Positions 38,480 to 46,714 of a DNA stretch of 64,000 bases are shown piece after piece (the stretch's first letter is position 1; each line of letters begins with the position of its first letter). The position numbers and the translations under genes were made by a program. This stretch comes from Acrocarpospora catenulata (GTDB lineage: Bacteria; Actinomycetota; Actinomycetes; Streptosporangiales; Streptosporangiaceae). Below the pieces are notes generated by a model that was not told the origin of the DNA, ran no database searches, and worked only from the letters and a program-made list of their open reading frames with translations. Location of the stretch: the NCBI RefSeq assembly GCF_018476525.1, contig NZ_JAHCST010000007.1:62001-126000 (forward strand), read 5' to 3'.

Positions 38480-39237
38480 ACGCGCACAACCTCGGGTCCG
38501 GCTGCCGCCACATCTCCAGCGAGTTGGAGATCCAGCCGCGTGTCAGTGATGATCACGTCGATCTCGGACAACGTCGCGAAGCGCGTCAGGTAGTTGTCGG
38601 AGAACTTGGTGTGGTCCGCCAGCAGTACGGCCCGCTGCGAGCAGGCGATCATCGCCCGCTTGATCGCTGCCTCTGCCGGGTCGGGCGTTGTCAGGCCTTT
38701 GGCTACCGAACAACCGTTGGTCGCCATGAAGGCCACGTCGATGTGCAACTGGGAGAGCTGCTGGAGTGCCCAGTCTTCGACCGTCGCGAGCGTACGCCCC
38801 CGTACCCGGCCCCCCAGCATGAACACCGTCACATTGGCGCGTGCGGCCAGCGTCGTGGCCAGGGGCGGCGAATTGACGATGACGGTGAGCTCGCGATCGG
38901 CCGGTATGGCCTGAACCAGGCGGCCCGTCGTCGTGCCCGCATCGATGATGATGGCTCCGTCCTGCGGTAACTCGCCCAGCGCCGCCTTGGCGATGCGCTC
39001 CTTCTCCGCTGTCATGACCTCGTCCCTCGCCGCGAGAGCGGGCTCGAAGCCAAGCCGCTCGACCGGGATCGCCCCCCCGTGCACGCGCCGCAGCACCCCC
39101 GCGCGCTCGAGAACCGTCAGGTCCCGGCGGATCGTCTCCGTCGTGACGCCGAACTGTTCCGCCAGGCTCACCACGTTGACCCGCCCCGCGGCCCGGGCTT
39201 CACGCAGGATCTCCTGCTGCCGTTCCTCGGCGTACAT
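38476..39237 (-). CDS. DeoR-family transcriptional regulator of the PTS operon
   Basis: The 253-residue repressor-type protein has an N-terminal winged HTH (residues 1-57, with VVSLAEQFGVTTETIRRDL and VLRRVHGGA). A C-terminal sugar-phosphate sensor domain carries IIIDAGTTTGRLV and ADHTKFSDNYLTRFA. It is the first gene of the PTS operon, so autoregulation by a phosphorylated sugar is likely. An in-frame TTA codon lies at 38968-38970 (Leu90). Confidence 0.95.
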   Translation of the reverse strand: MYAEERQQEILREARAAGRVNVVSLAEQFGVTTETIRRDLTVLERAGVLRRVHGGAIPVERLGFEPALAARDEVMTAEKERIAKAALGELPQDGAIIIDAGTTTGRLVQAIPADRELTVIVNSPPLATTLAARANVTVFMLGGRVRGRTLATVEDWALQQLSQLHIDVAFMATNGCSVAKGLTTPDPAEAAIKRAMIACSQRAVLLADHTKFSDNYLTRFATLSEIDVIITDTRLDLQLAGDVAAAGPEVVRV

Positions 39238-39278
39238 TGCTGTTGATTCACCGCCGTTTCGATGTTGTTCCGTTTGTT

Positions 39279-39305
39279 TTTATACCCGACCATGTTGCCA
39301 GTCAA
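39279..39305 (-). promoter_or_regulatory. Probable promoter of the DeoR-PTS operon with AAACGG repeats
   Basis: On the minus strand TTGACT (39305-39300) is followed by TATAAA (39284-39279). The spacer is 15 bp, or 17 bp if the overlapping TAAAAA at 39282-39277 is used. It lies about 40 bp upstream of the DeoR ATG. Two AAACGG direct repeats (in AAACGGAACAACATCGAAAC) lie between it and the gene, where a DeoR operator would be expected. Confidence 0.5.
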
Positions 39306-39836
39306 GAGTCAGTTAGTAAGGAAGCTGTCGTGGGTTCTCGGGCCGCCCACCCGCGGCCGGCAGCTGATCGATTCCTGCGGCAAGCGGCGTCTGCCCTGGT
39401 CACCACATACGCCGTTCCGCTGACAAGGAGGCGGCGCGAACCCCTCCGAACTTTGATCAGCTTTGGATAGTGGCACTACCGAACAGCTGAATAGTAGGCA
39501 ATTCACTACTAGGCAATCCCTAGTCTCCGGCCACGCGGATCTCCCGGCTCAGCGCCGACTCCGACTCATCCGGGCACTCCCGAAGATCGGACAACGATCC
39601 ACACGATCGTGGAGATGGGAAGATACCCGGCATGACGAGTACCAGAAAGGCCAATGCCGCGTAGACGGCCCGGCCGCGTCCGCGCCGAACTTCCACGCCG
39701 GCCCCGGACGCGCGACGACATCACGGTCATCCCTGGCCTGTCCTCAGCAGCCCTCGCCGAGGTTCGACTCGACGGAAGGCGCGCGAACTACGAAGCCTGG
39801 TCGAAGTCCTGGATGGACAGTACTGATTCGGCCTCG
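39306..39836. other. 530-bp intergenic region without a credible gene
   Basis: This gap separates the DeoR start from the M20 gene stop. It contains the inverted repeat ACTAGG-CAATC-CCTAGT (39508-39524) preceded by a near-direct copy (AGTAGGCAAT at 39493, ACTAGGCAAT at 39508). A 10-codon mini-ORF lies at 39632-39664. A stretch near 39715-39830 translates to something faintly like an alanine racemase start, but it has no intact reading frame. I call no gene. Confidence 0.5.
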
Positions 39837-41024
39837 TCAGCCTTCGGTGGCGGCGAGGTAGCCGGCCAGCATCGCCAGGGCCACGTCGGTGACGGTCTCG
39901 TCCGGTGGCAGGAAGTCGGCTCCGTGCAGGCGGACCCGATCGGCGGTGTCGACCCCGACGAACATCATCAGGCCGGGCAGTGCCGTCGACAGGTAGGAGA
40001 AGTCGTCGGCGCCGAAGGAGAGCATCGGCCGGGAGGTGGTCAGCCCCAGCCCGGCCAGTTCGGCGCCCGCCCGCGCGGCCAGCCGGGAGTCGTTGTGCAG
40101 CACGGGCTCACCCCGGGTGATGGTCACCTCGGCGGTGCAGCCGTGCGCGCGGGCGAGCAGGTCGGCGACCTCGGCCAGCTGGGTGTGCACCTGCTTCCTG
40201 GTGGTCTCGTTCATCGCCCGTACGGTCCCGGCCGCCACCGCCTGGTCCGGCACCACGTTGGACGCGCTGCCCGCGCGCAGCGTGGAGACGCCCAGCACGG
40301 CCGAGCTGGTCGGGTCTACGTTCCGGCTGACGATGTGCTGGAGCCCGATGATGACGTGCGCGAGCGCGAGCACGGGATCGCTGGTCAGATGCGGGTAGGC
40401 GGCGTGGCCACCGTGCCCGCGGACGGTGAGGATGAACTCGTCCGCGGCGGCGTTCACGGTGCCGGGGGTGGCGGCCACCTCCCCCCTCGGGAGGGTGGGC
40501 TGCACGTGCGCGCCGATGATCGCGGTCAGCTGGTGCTCGCGCAGCAGCGACGAGGCGGCGATGTCGCGAGCGCCGGAGGGGTAGGTCTCCTCGCGCGGCT
40601 GGAGCACCGCCACCAGCGGTTGCGCGCCCGGAGTGGCGGCGACCGCCCGGCACAGGGCGACCAGCGCGGCCAGGTGCACGTCGTGGCCGCAGGCGTGCAT
40701 GCACCCCACCCGGGTGGAGGCCCACGGGACACCGGTCCGCTCGGTCACGGCCAGCGCGTCCAGCTCGGCGCGTACGCCGACGGCCGGGCCGGGACCGCCG
40801 ATCCGGACCAGCGCGCCGGTCCCCGCCACCAGGTCGGCCGGATGGCCGGAGAGTTCGGCCAGGATCAGGTCCCGGGTCGGGCCCTCGGCTCCCGAGGGGT
40901 CGGGCGCGGCGTGCAGGCGGCGGCGCAGCTCAACCGCCGCGGGCAGCTCGTCCTGCAACGCGCTTTTCAGGCGGTCGGCGAGACCCGTGGCGATGGGGGG
41001 AATGGTGGGGATCGACTCGGTCAC
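39837..41024 (-). CDS. M20-family amidohydrolase, M20D/hippurate-hydrolase type
   Basis: The 395-residue metallohydrolase has the motifs RAELDALAVTE, CMHACGHDVHLAAL (about residues 105-118, metal ligands), PREETYPSGA and FGADDFSYL. The lid dimerisation domain holds RGHGGHAAYPH. The subfamily removes N-acyl groups or hydrolyses amides of amino acids or auxins. I chose GTG 41024, which overlaps the upstream amidohydrolase stop as GTGA; longer in-frame extensions run into that gene. It is the third gene of the minus arm of the catabolic locus. Confidence 0.9.
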   Translation of the reverse strand: MTESIPTIPPIATGLADRLKSALQDELPAAVELRRRLHAAPDPSGAEGPTRDLILAELSGHPADLVAGTGALVRIGGPGPAVGVRAELDALAVTERTGVPWASTRVGCMHACGHDVHLAALVALCRAVAATPGAQPLVAVLQPREETYPSGARDIAASSLLREHQLTAIIGAHVQPTLPRGEVAATPGTVNAAADEFILTVRGHGGHAAYPHLTSDPVLALAHVIIGLQHIVSRNVDPTSSAVLGVSTLRAGSASNVVPDQAVAAGTVRAMNETTRKQVHTQLAEVADLLARAHGCTAEVTITRGEPVLHNDSRLAARAGAELAGLGLTTSRPMLSFGADDFSYLSTALPGLMMFVGVDTADRVRLHGADFLPPDETVTDVALAMLAGYLAATEG

Positions 41025-42154
41025 GGGGCGGGCTCCAGGCCGTAGACGCGCAGCGCGTTGGTGACTCCGATCATGGTAGCGACCCGGATCGCGTCCGATT
41101 CGGTCCACTCGCCGGCGTCCACCCAGCCGCGCAGCGCCCGGGCCAGACCGCGCCGGAACAGGTGCGCGCCGAGGTGGTGCAGCTCGGCGGGCCCCCACGC
41201 GTCGGAAGAGAAGAGGATCTTCGCGAAGGGGGCCAGCTCCAGCGACTCCGCGATCACGGCGTCGGAACGGCTGCCGGTGTAGTTCACGCCGAGCCCGACG
41301 TCGAAATAGACGTGCGGGAACACCTGGGCGAGGTAGCCCGCGTTGCGCTGGTAGGGGTAGCAGTGCAGGAGCAGCACGTCCACGCCGAACGGTTCCACCA
41401 GCTTCAGCCAGCGGGTCAGCAGCAGCGGGTCGCACAGGTGCAGCTCCACGTCCGGATCACCGTAGCCGGTGTGCAACTGGATCGGGAGACCCTGGGCCAC
41501 CCCGGTCCACAGGCCGAAACGGAGCAGGACGGGGTCCTCCACCCGCTGGGTGCCTTCGGCGAGCCAGCGCCCGGCGGCGGCCACCACCTCACGTTCGGCC
41601 GGCGGCTCGGGGGTGAAGGCGAAACCGTACCGGTAGGCGACGATGCTCTTCAGCCCGACCGCGCCCGCGCACCGGGCGGCCAGCTCCGCGCGGAACCGAT
41701 CAGGCAGCTCGGCGGCGCTCACCCCGCCGGCGGCGACCTCCTCCAGGACGCGCTCGATCCGGACGATCTCGTGGGCCGGACGGCCCGAGGCGGCGGCCAT
41801 GCCCGCCACGCCCAGGACCTCATCGCCCCGATAGCCGGTCTCGACCAGGAACCGCCCGATGCCGCTGGCCGCCAGCAGCCGCCGGTTGACCTCGTCCGCG
41901 CCCAGCTCGCCGCGGCGCGCCAGGTAGCCGGCGGGCGAGGCGTGCGCGGGCAGCCCGAGTACGGGGGCGCACCAGCGGCGGATCGCGAAGCCGAGCTGGG
42001 AGTCGAACTGCGTCATGAACGCCGGGATCGGCCGGTCGGACTCGGTGATCAGCGTCTCGAAGGCGGTCCGGTCCAGGGGGACGGTGGCGGCGCCGTGCAC
42101 GTGGTGGTCCACCAGCGGCAGGGCGCCCAGGACCGCTTCCAGGTCAGTAGACAT
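41021..42154 (-). CDS. Amidohydrolase-2 family protein, FluG N-terminal-domain-like
   Basis: The 377-residue TIM-barrel metal-dependent hydrolase has metal ligands in LVDHHVHG (about residues 14-21), IQLHTGYGDPD, VLLLHCYPYQRN and FSSDAWGP. It resembles the nodulin/amidohydrolase half of fungal FluG. It is encoded directly after a glutamine-synthetase-like gene with an 11-bp overlap, so the two halves of FluG are separate proteins here. ATG 42154 fits the domain start. The substrate is unknown; hydrolysis of a C-N bond made or broken in a gamma-glutamyl pathway is an inference. Confidence 0.87.
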   Translation of the reverse strand: MSTDLEAVLGALPLVDHHVHGAATVPLDRTAFETLITESDRPIPAFMTQFDSQLGFAIRRWCAPVLGLPAHASPAGYLARRGELGADEVNRRLLAASGIGRFLVETGYRGDEVLGVAGMAAASGRPAHEIVRIERVLEEVAAGGVSAAELPDRFRAELAARCAGAVGLKSIVAYRYGFAFTPEPPAEREVVAAAGRWLAEGTQRVEDPVLLRFGLWTGVAQGLPIQLHTGYGDPDVELHLCDPLLLTRWLKLVEPFGVDVLLLHCYPYQRNAGYLAQVFPHVYFDVGLGVNYTGSRSDAVIAESLELAPFAKILFSSDAWGPAELHHLGAHLFRRGLARALRGWVDAGEWTESDAIRVATMIGVTNALRVYGLEPAP

Positions 42155-43433
42155 CGACGACCTTACGGCAGAGTTCGGCGGCGGACAGGCCGACCGTCCC
42201 GGCCAGCTCGGCCCGGCGTACGGCGAGGAAAGCGTCCAGCAGCGTGGGCGGCAGCCAGCCGCGGGCGACCGGGTCGCGCTCCAGCGCGGCCAGCGCCGTC
42301 TCCAGCGTGTCGGGCAGCGCGGGTTCGCCCGCCAGGTCGGCCTCGGTGGCGCTCTCCGGCCAGACGTGAGCGCGTTCGCCGCCGGCCAACCCGGCCAGCC
42401 CGGCGCGGACCAGCGTGCCGAGCACCAGCCAGGGATTGGCGGTGGCGTCGGCCGCGCGGTACTCCAGGTGCAGCTGGGCAGCCGGGTCGGCGCCGCCGAT
42501 GTGCACCGTGGGCGCGATCCGGAGCAGCGCCTCCCGGTTGCGCTCGGCCAGGAAGACGCCGCCCGCGCTCCACCGGTGCGGGGTGAGCCGCAGGTAGGAC
42601 ACGGGGTTGGGCGCGGTGACCGCCACCACGGCGGCGGCGTGGCGCAGGATCCCGGCCGCGAACCGCGCCGCGAGGGCGGACAGGCGGCCGGGCGCCCCGG
42701 CGTCGTACATGACCGGGCCGCCGTCGACGGCATGCAGCGAGAAGTGCACATGGACGCCGTTGCCGACGGCCCCGGGGTCGGTGATGGGGGCGAAGGTGGC
42801 GCGTCGCCCACGCCGCCTGGCGAGGTCGCGCACCAGTTCGCGGAGCAGGACCGCGCGGTCGGCGGCGACCAGGGCCGGGGCCGGGCGGAGAGTGATCTCG
42901 AACTGGCCGGGGCCGTACTCGGGCAGCCAGCACTCCGGTTCCAGGCCCGCGTGTTCCAGCAGGGCGACCAGGTCGGTGCCGAACGGCTCGGCCGCGCGCA
43001 GCCGCTGGAAGGAGAACGGGGCTTCGCCGTCCGGCCCGTCGAGCATGAACTCGTGCTCGAAGGACGCGCGCACCTCCAGTCCGGCGCTCTCCCGCAGCTC
43101 CCGCAGGGCCGCCGCCAGGAACGTACGCGGGCAGCCCGGCCATGGCGCGCCGTCCAGGCCGGTCTGGTCGGCCAGGTAGAGCCGGGTGCCGGGCGTCTCG
43201 CCGTCGGCGGGCAGCTCGATCGCGCTGGCCGGATCGGGCAGCAGCCGCAGGTCACCGACGGAGCCGAACGGGCTGCCTCCGGCGAGGTGCCCGAAGCCGG
43301 TCAGCGCCAGGTTGGCGGGCACCCAGCCCACCCCTGTCGCCAGGGTCCGCTCCAGTCGTGCCGCCGGGATCGCCCGGCCGCGTACCTGGGCCGCGAGGTC
43401 ACAGGTCGCCACGAAGACGGTCCCGGTCATCAT
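42144..43433 (-). CDS. Glutamine-synthetase-like gamma-glutamyl ligase
   Basis: The 429-residue protein has GS beta-grasp and catalytic domains. It carries SFEHEFML (Glu ligands), LPEYGPGQFEITL, GVHVHFSLH (about residues 245-253), APNPVSYLRLTPHRWSAG and HLEYRAADATANPWLVL. The sequence is divergent from housekeeping GlnA, as in gamma-glutamylpolyamine synthetases and FluG C-terminal domains. These enzymes attach glutamate or ammonia to carboxylates or amines with ATP. ATG 43433, or the adjacent ATG 43430, follows GGAGG. It leads the minus arm, facing the SDR gene across 181 bp. Confidence 0.88.
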   Translation of the reverse strand: MMTGTVFVATCDLAAQVRGRAIPAARLERTLATGVGWVPANLALTGFGHLAGGSPFGSVGDLRLLPDPASAIELPADGETPGTRLYLADQTGLDGAPWPGCPRTFLAAALRELRESAGLEVRASFEHEFMLDGPDGEAPFSFQRLRAAEPFGTDLVALLEHAGLEPECWLPEYGPGQFEITLRPAPALVAADRAVLLRELVRDLARRRGRRATFAPITDPGAVGNGVHVHFSLHAVDGGPVMYDAGAPGRLSALAARFAAGILRHAAAVVAVTAPNPVSYLRLTPHRWSAGGVFLAERNREALLRIAPTVHIGGADPAAQLHLEYRAADATANPWLVLGTLVRAGLAGLAGGERAHVWPESATEADLAGEPALPDTLETALAALERDPVARGWLPPTLLDAFLAVRRAELAGTVGLSAAELCRKVVDVY

Positions 43434-43481
43434 CGGCTTTCCTCCCGTGCCGGCTCGACGTCCGCGTGCCAGCCGACCTAG

Positions 43482-43530
43482 TGAAACATACGGTTCATAA
43501 CTCCGGTCAAGGTATTGATATGAAATCAAT
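43482..43530. promoter_or_regulatory. Divergent regulatory region with two palindromes
   Basis: ATTGAT-ATGAA-ATCAAT (43514-43530) is a perfect 6-bp inverted repeat. A second near-palindrome, TGAAAC-ATACG-GTTCA, lies at 43482-43497. They sit between the divergent GS-like and SDR genes, the natural control point of the catabolic locus. The RpiR protein at 53911-54819 is the likely ligand-responsive factor. Confidence 0.45.
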
Positions 43531-43614
43531 CCTGCGTGTAGCCTGCCAGACCTGGCGAAATAACCCCAGGTCAGACGGTTGGCGTCAAATCCGACTTAGG
43601 CAGGGAGGTAATTC

Positions 43615-44367
43615 ATGGCGAACGCCGACGGCCGGTTGGCCGGCGCGGTGACCCTGGTCACCGGTGGCGCCCAGGGCATCGGCCGAGGCGTCGCCGCGGC
43701 CTTCCGGGACGCCGGCTCCACGGTGGTGGTCGCGGACCTCGACGAGGCCCGCGCCGACCTGCCCGGGGTGGACCGGGTGCGCATGGACGTGCGCGATCCG
43801 GCGTCGGTGGCGGGCGCGACCGAACAGGTCGTGGCACGGCACGGCGGCCTGGACATCCTGGTCGCCAGTGCGGGCGTCTACCCGAACACGCCCGTGCTGG
43901 AGATGGACCCGGCCGAGTGGGACGAGGTGTTCGCGGTGAACACCCGCGGGGTCATGCTGGCCGCGCGGGCGTTCGCCCGGGCCCCGGGCGCCTCCGGGGC
44001 CGAGCGCCGGATCATCGCGATCTCCTCCGGGGCGGGCCGGTCGGCGCGGGTGGGGGCCGCGCACTACTGCGCCTCGAAAGCGGCCCTGGACATGCTGGTG
44101 AAGGTGCTGGCCCTGGAGCTGGCGCCGGCGCGGACCACGGTCAACGCGGTCGCGCCCGGCCTGATCGAGGTCCCGGCCACCGCCGCGCTGGCCCCGGAAT
44201 ACGTCACAGCCCTGGTCGCCGGGCAGCCGGTGCAGCGGATGGGCACGCCCGCCGAGGTCGCGCGGGCCTGCCTGTTCCTGGCCGATCCGGATTCCTCGTT
44301 CATCACGGGGAGCGTGCTCGACGTGGACGGAGGCTTCCTGGCCGGCACACCGCTACCGCCGAGCTGA
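43615..44367 (+). CDS. Short-chain dehydrogenase/reductase (SDR)
   Basis: The 250-residue classical SDR has NAD(P) site TGGAQGIGRG (about residues 17-26), an Asp after beta-2 (VADLDEA) that favours NAD, the active Tyr-Lys in HYCASKAAL, and a C-terminal GSVLDVDGGFLAG. ATG 43615 follows GGGAGG. It is the first gene of the plus arm, 192 bp before the solute-binding protein gene. It probably oxidises a hydroxyl of the imported compound or its product. Confidence 0.88.
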   Translation: MANADGRLAGAVTLVTGGAQGIGRGVAAAFRDAGSTVVVADLDEARADLPGVDRVRMDVRDPASVAGATEQVVARHGGLDILVASAGVYPNTPVLEMDPAEWDEVFAVNTRGVMLAARAFARAPGASGAERRIIAISSGAGRSARVGAAHYCASKAALDMLVKVLALELAPARTTVNAVAPGLIEVPATAALAPEYVTALVAGQPVQRMGTPAEVARACLFLADPDSSFITGSVLDVDGGFLAGTPLPPS

Positions 44368-44559
44368 GCCGCCTCATCGTTAGTAACAAATACTTAATGC
44401 GTCTGTTCTTCCACATCAGATGCAACGTACATTTCAATTTGCTCGGAGTAGTGGAATGGTGCAAATCGGACAGTTGATCGTTCCGTGCGCGGCCTGGCCC
44501 CTCCTCGATCCGACCGGCCTCCGATCAACCCAGCCCTGATCACGCAGAGAGGTTCCCCC
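44368..44559 (+). promoter_or_regulatory. Region upstream of the transporter operon with an ATTTGC/GCAAAT inverted repeat
   Basis: Just after the SDR stop the sequence becomes AT-rich. ATTTGC (44437-44442) and GCAAAT (44461-44466) form an inverted repeat with an 18-bp spacer. A TTTCAATTT stretch shares the TGAAA core with the 43.5-kb palindrome. A second promoter for the importer operon is likely here; no clear -10/-35 was identified. Confidence 0.35.
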
Positions 44560-45858
44560 ATGGACCGTCCTTCCTTCCTTCGCTCCCGGCCACCCGTCGT
44601 CGCCGCCCTGCTGGCCGCCGTCACCACGCTGGCCGCCTGTTCCTCCGGCGCCACCACCGAGGCGGGCGACGGCCAGGTCGCCGCGGACCCCGCCGGCAAG
44701 GAGATCCAGATCGGCCTGCTGGCCCCGCTGACCGGCGGCTCCGCCTCCGACGGCAAGGGCATGCTGCAGGGCGCCGAACTGGCCATCAAGCAGCTCAACG
44801 AGCGCGGCGGCGTCGCCGGCCACACCTTCAAGCTGAAGAGCGTGGACGTCCAGGGCCAGTCCAACGACGCGGTCACCAAGGGCGTGCAGACCCTGATCGA
44901 CGACCCGGAGATCAAGGCCGTGATCACCGGCTACGCCTCCACCTCCAACTTCGAGATCGACGAGTTCGCCGCGGCCGAGAAGGTCTACCTGATCGGCGGC
45001 AACACCGCGCAGACCCAGGCGATCATCGAGAAGGACCCCGCCAAGTACCCCACCGTCTGGTCGATCACCCCCAACTACGACGCGTACGGGGTGGAACCGG
45101 TCACCCTGGCCCTGAAATGGGCCGACCAGGGGCTGTGGAAGCCGCGCTCCAAGAGCGTCTTCCTGGTCCGCTCCGACAACCCCTACAGCGAGGGCATCGC
45201 CGACGGCCTGGCCAAGGAGTTCCAGAGCAAGGGGTGGAAGGTCGCCGGGCAGGAGAAGGTACCGTTCGGCGCGGTCAACGACTGGGGCACCGTGATCAGC
45301 AAGATCCGCTCCGCCGACCCCGACTTCATCGTCAACACCGACTACCAGGTCGCCAATGAGGCGAGCTTCATGCAGCAGTTCCTGCAGAACCCCACCAAGT
45401 CGCTGGTCTTCATGCAGTACGGCCCCAACCAGCCGCAGTTCTTCGAGCTGACCAAGCAGAAGGCCGAAGGGGTGCTGTTCAACAACCTGGCGGGCCTGGT
45501 GCCCTCGGCCGGCTACGCGCCCGCCGCCCAGCTCCAGAAGGACTGGCAGGCCGCGTACGGCACCAGCGAGGTGGACCCGCAGGGCGTGCTCACCTACGTC
45601 GAGATGATGATCTACGCCGAGGCGCTGCGCCAGGTCGGCGACCCCGACGACGCCAAGGCGATCGGCACCGCGATCGGCGCCAGTGACACCGAGCAGGCCT
45701 CCGGCCGGATCGCCTTCGACCCGGCCACCCACCTGGCCAGGCAGGGCGACGACTACGTACCGCTCCAGTCCTTCCAGTTCCAGGACGAGAAGAAGGTCCT
45801 GATCGCTCCGGAGAAGTACGCCTCCGGCACCTTCCGGCTGCCGCCCTGGATGAGCTGA
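44560..45858 (+). CDS. Lipoprotein substrate-binding protein of a branched-chain-amino-acid-type ABC importer
   Basis: The 432-residue type I periplasmic-binding fold (LivK/Peripla_BP_6) protein has an N-terminal signal with the lipobox LAAC at Cys27, so it is anchored outside the membrane. The core begins EIQIGLLAPLTGGSASDGKG. I chose ATG 44560, after AGAGAGG, because it gives a clean signal peptide; the upstream start at 44485 adds a non-signal leader. It defines the substrate for the LivGFHM set encoded at 49.1-52.4 kb. The ligand is unknown; amides and amino-acid derivatives are common in this class. Confidence 0.93.
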   Translation: MDRPSFLRSRPPVVAALLAAVTTLAACSSGATTEAGDGQVAADPAGKEIQIGLLAPLTGGSASDGKGMLQGAELAIKQLNERGGVAGHTFKLKSVDVQGQSNDAVTKGVQTLIDDPEIKAVITGYASTSNFEIDEFAAAEKVYLIGGNTAQTQAIIEKDPAKYPTVWSITPNYDAYGVEPVTLALKWADQGLWKPRSKSVFLVRSDNPYSEGIADGLAKEFQSKGWKVAGQEKVPFGAVNDWGTVISKIRSADPDFIVNTDYQVANEASFMQQFLQNPTKSLVFMQYGPNQPQFFELTKQKAEGVLFNNLAGLVPSAGYAPAAQLQKDWQAAYGTSEVDPQGVLTYVEMMIYAEALRQVGDPDDAKAIGTAIGASDTEQASGRIAFDPATHLARQGDDYVPLQSFQFQDEKKVLIAPEKYASGTFRLPPWMS

Positions 45859-45868
45859 GAGGAACACC

Positions 45869-46714
45869 GTGCCGGACAACCTTCTGACGCTGCCGCCCGG
45901 CAAGCGCATGGCGGTCGCGCTGACCTTCGACTTCGACGCGCACTCCCCGTGGATGGGCACGGTGGGCCGTACCTCGCCCACCTACCTGTCCCGGGGGGAC
46001 TTCGGCGCCGAGCAGGGCGTGCCGCGCCTGCTGGAGTTGCTGGGCCGCAACAACCTGCCGGCCACCTGGGCCACCCCCGGCCACGACCTGGTGACCTTTC
46101 CGCACCGGATCGAGCAGATCCTGAACGCAGGCCACGAGATCGCCGCGCACGGCTGCTACCACGAGGTGGTGCCGAGCCTCGGTCCTGCGGAGGAGCGGCG
46201 GCTGATGGAGGTGGCGCTCGGCCAGCACGAGCGCGTCGTCGGCCGCCGCCCGCGCGGCTACCGCTCCCCCGCCTGGGACTTCTCCGAGACCACGCTGGAC
46301 CTGCTGGAGGAGTACGGCTTCGACTGGGACAGCTCGCTGATGGGCCGGGAGTTCGAGCTGTACCGGCCGCGCCGGGTCACCGTCAACTACGAGTCGGCCA
46401 ACGAGTTCGGCCCGGAAAGCCGGATCATCGAGATCCCGGTCTCCTGGTACCTGGACGACTGGCCCTCGGTGGAGTACGTCGCGGGCATCTCGGCGCTCGG
46501 GCCGCACCGCGACATGGAGGACCGCTGGCACACGATCTTCGAGTACGCCCACGAACGGGTGCCGGGCGCGGTCTACGTGCTCACCATGCATCCGCAGACC
46601 ATCGGCCGCTCCCACCACCTGCTGGTGCTGGAGAAGCTGATCGAGCGCATGCTGGAGACGGGCACCGTCTGGTTCGCGACCCTCAGCGAGATCGCCGATG
46701 CCTGGCGTGGGTGA
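45869..46714 (+). CDS. NodB-fold polysaccharide-deacetylase-family hydrolase
   Basis: The 281-residue protein has a NodB catalytic domain with the Asp-Asp motif TFDFDAHSPW (about residues 18-27) and metal His in AAHGCYHEVV. RSPAWDFSETTLDLL is the motif 3 region and TMHPQTIGR is near the end. This lineage includes cyclic-imide and allantoin hydrolases (PuuE-like) as well as true deacetylases. It lacks a signal peptide, so it acts inside the cell and a small amide or cyclic imide substrate is more likely than a polysaccharide. GTG 45869 follows AGAGGAA, 10 bp after the binding-protein stop. Confidence 0.85.
   Translation: MPDNLLTLPPGKRMAVALTFDFDAHSPWMGTVGRTSPTYLSRGDFGAEQGVPRLLELLGRNNLPATWATPGHDLVTFPHRIEQILNAGHEIAAHGCYHEVVPSLGPAEERRLMEVALGQHERVVGRRPRGYRSPAWDFSETTLDLLEEYGFDWDSSLMGREFELYRPRRVTVNYESANEFGPESRIIEIPVSWYLDDWPSVEYVAGISALGPHRDMEDRWHTIFEYAHERVPGAVYVLTMHPQTIGRSHHLLVLEKLIERMLETGTVWFATLSEIADAWRG

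Noticed and set aside
39463-39861. Gene in the DeoR-M20 gap, with slight alanine-racemase likeness near 39.7 kb
   Set aside because: The similarity is a few residues only, the frame is broken and no ribosome site is present.
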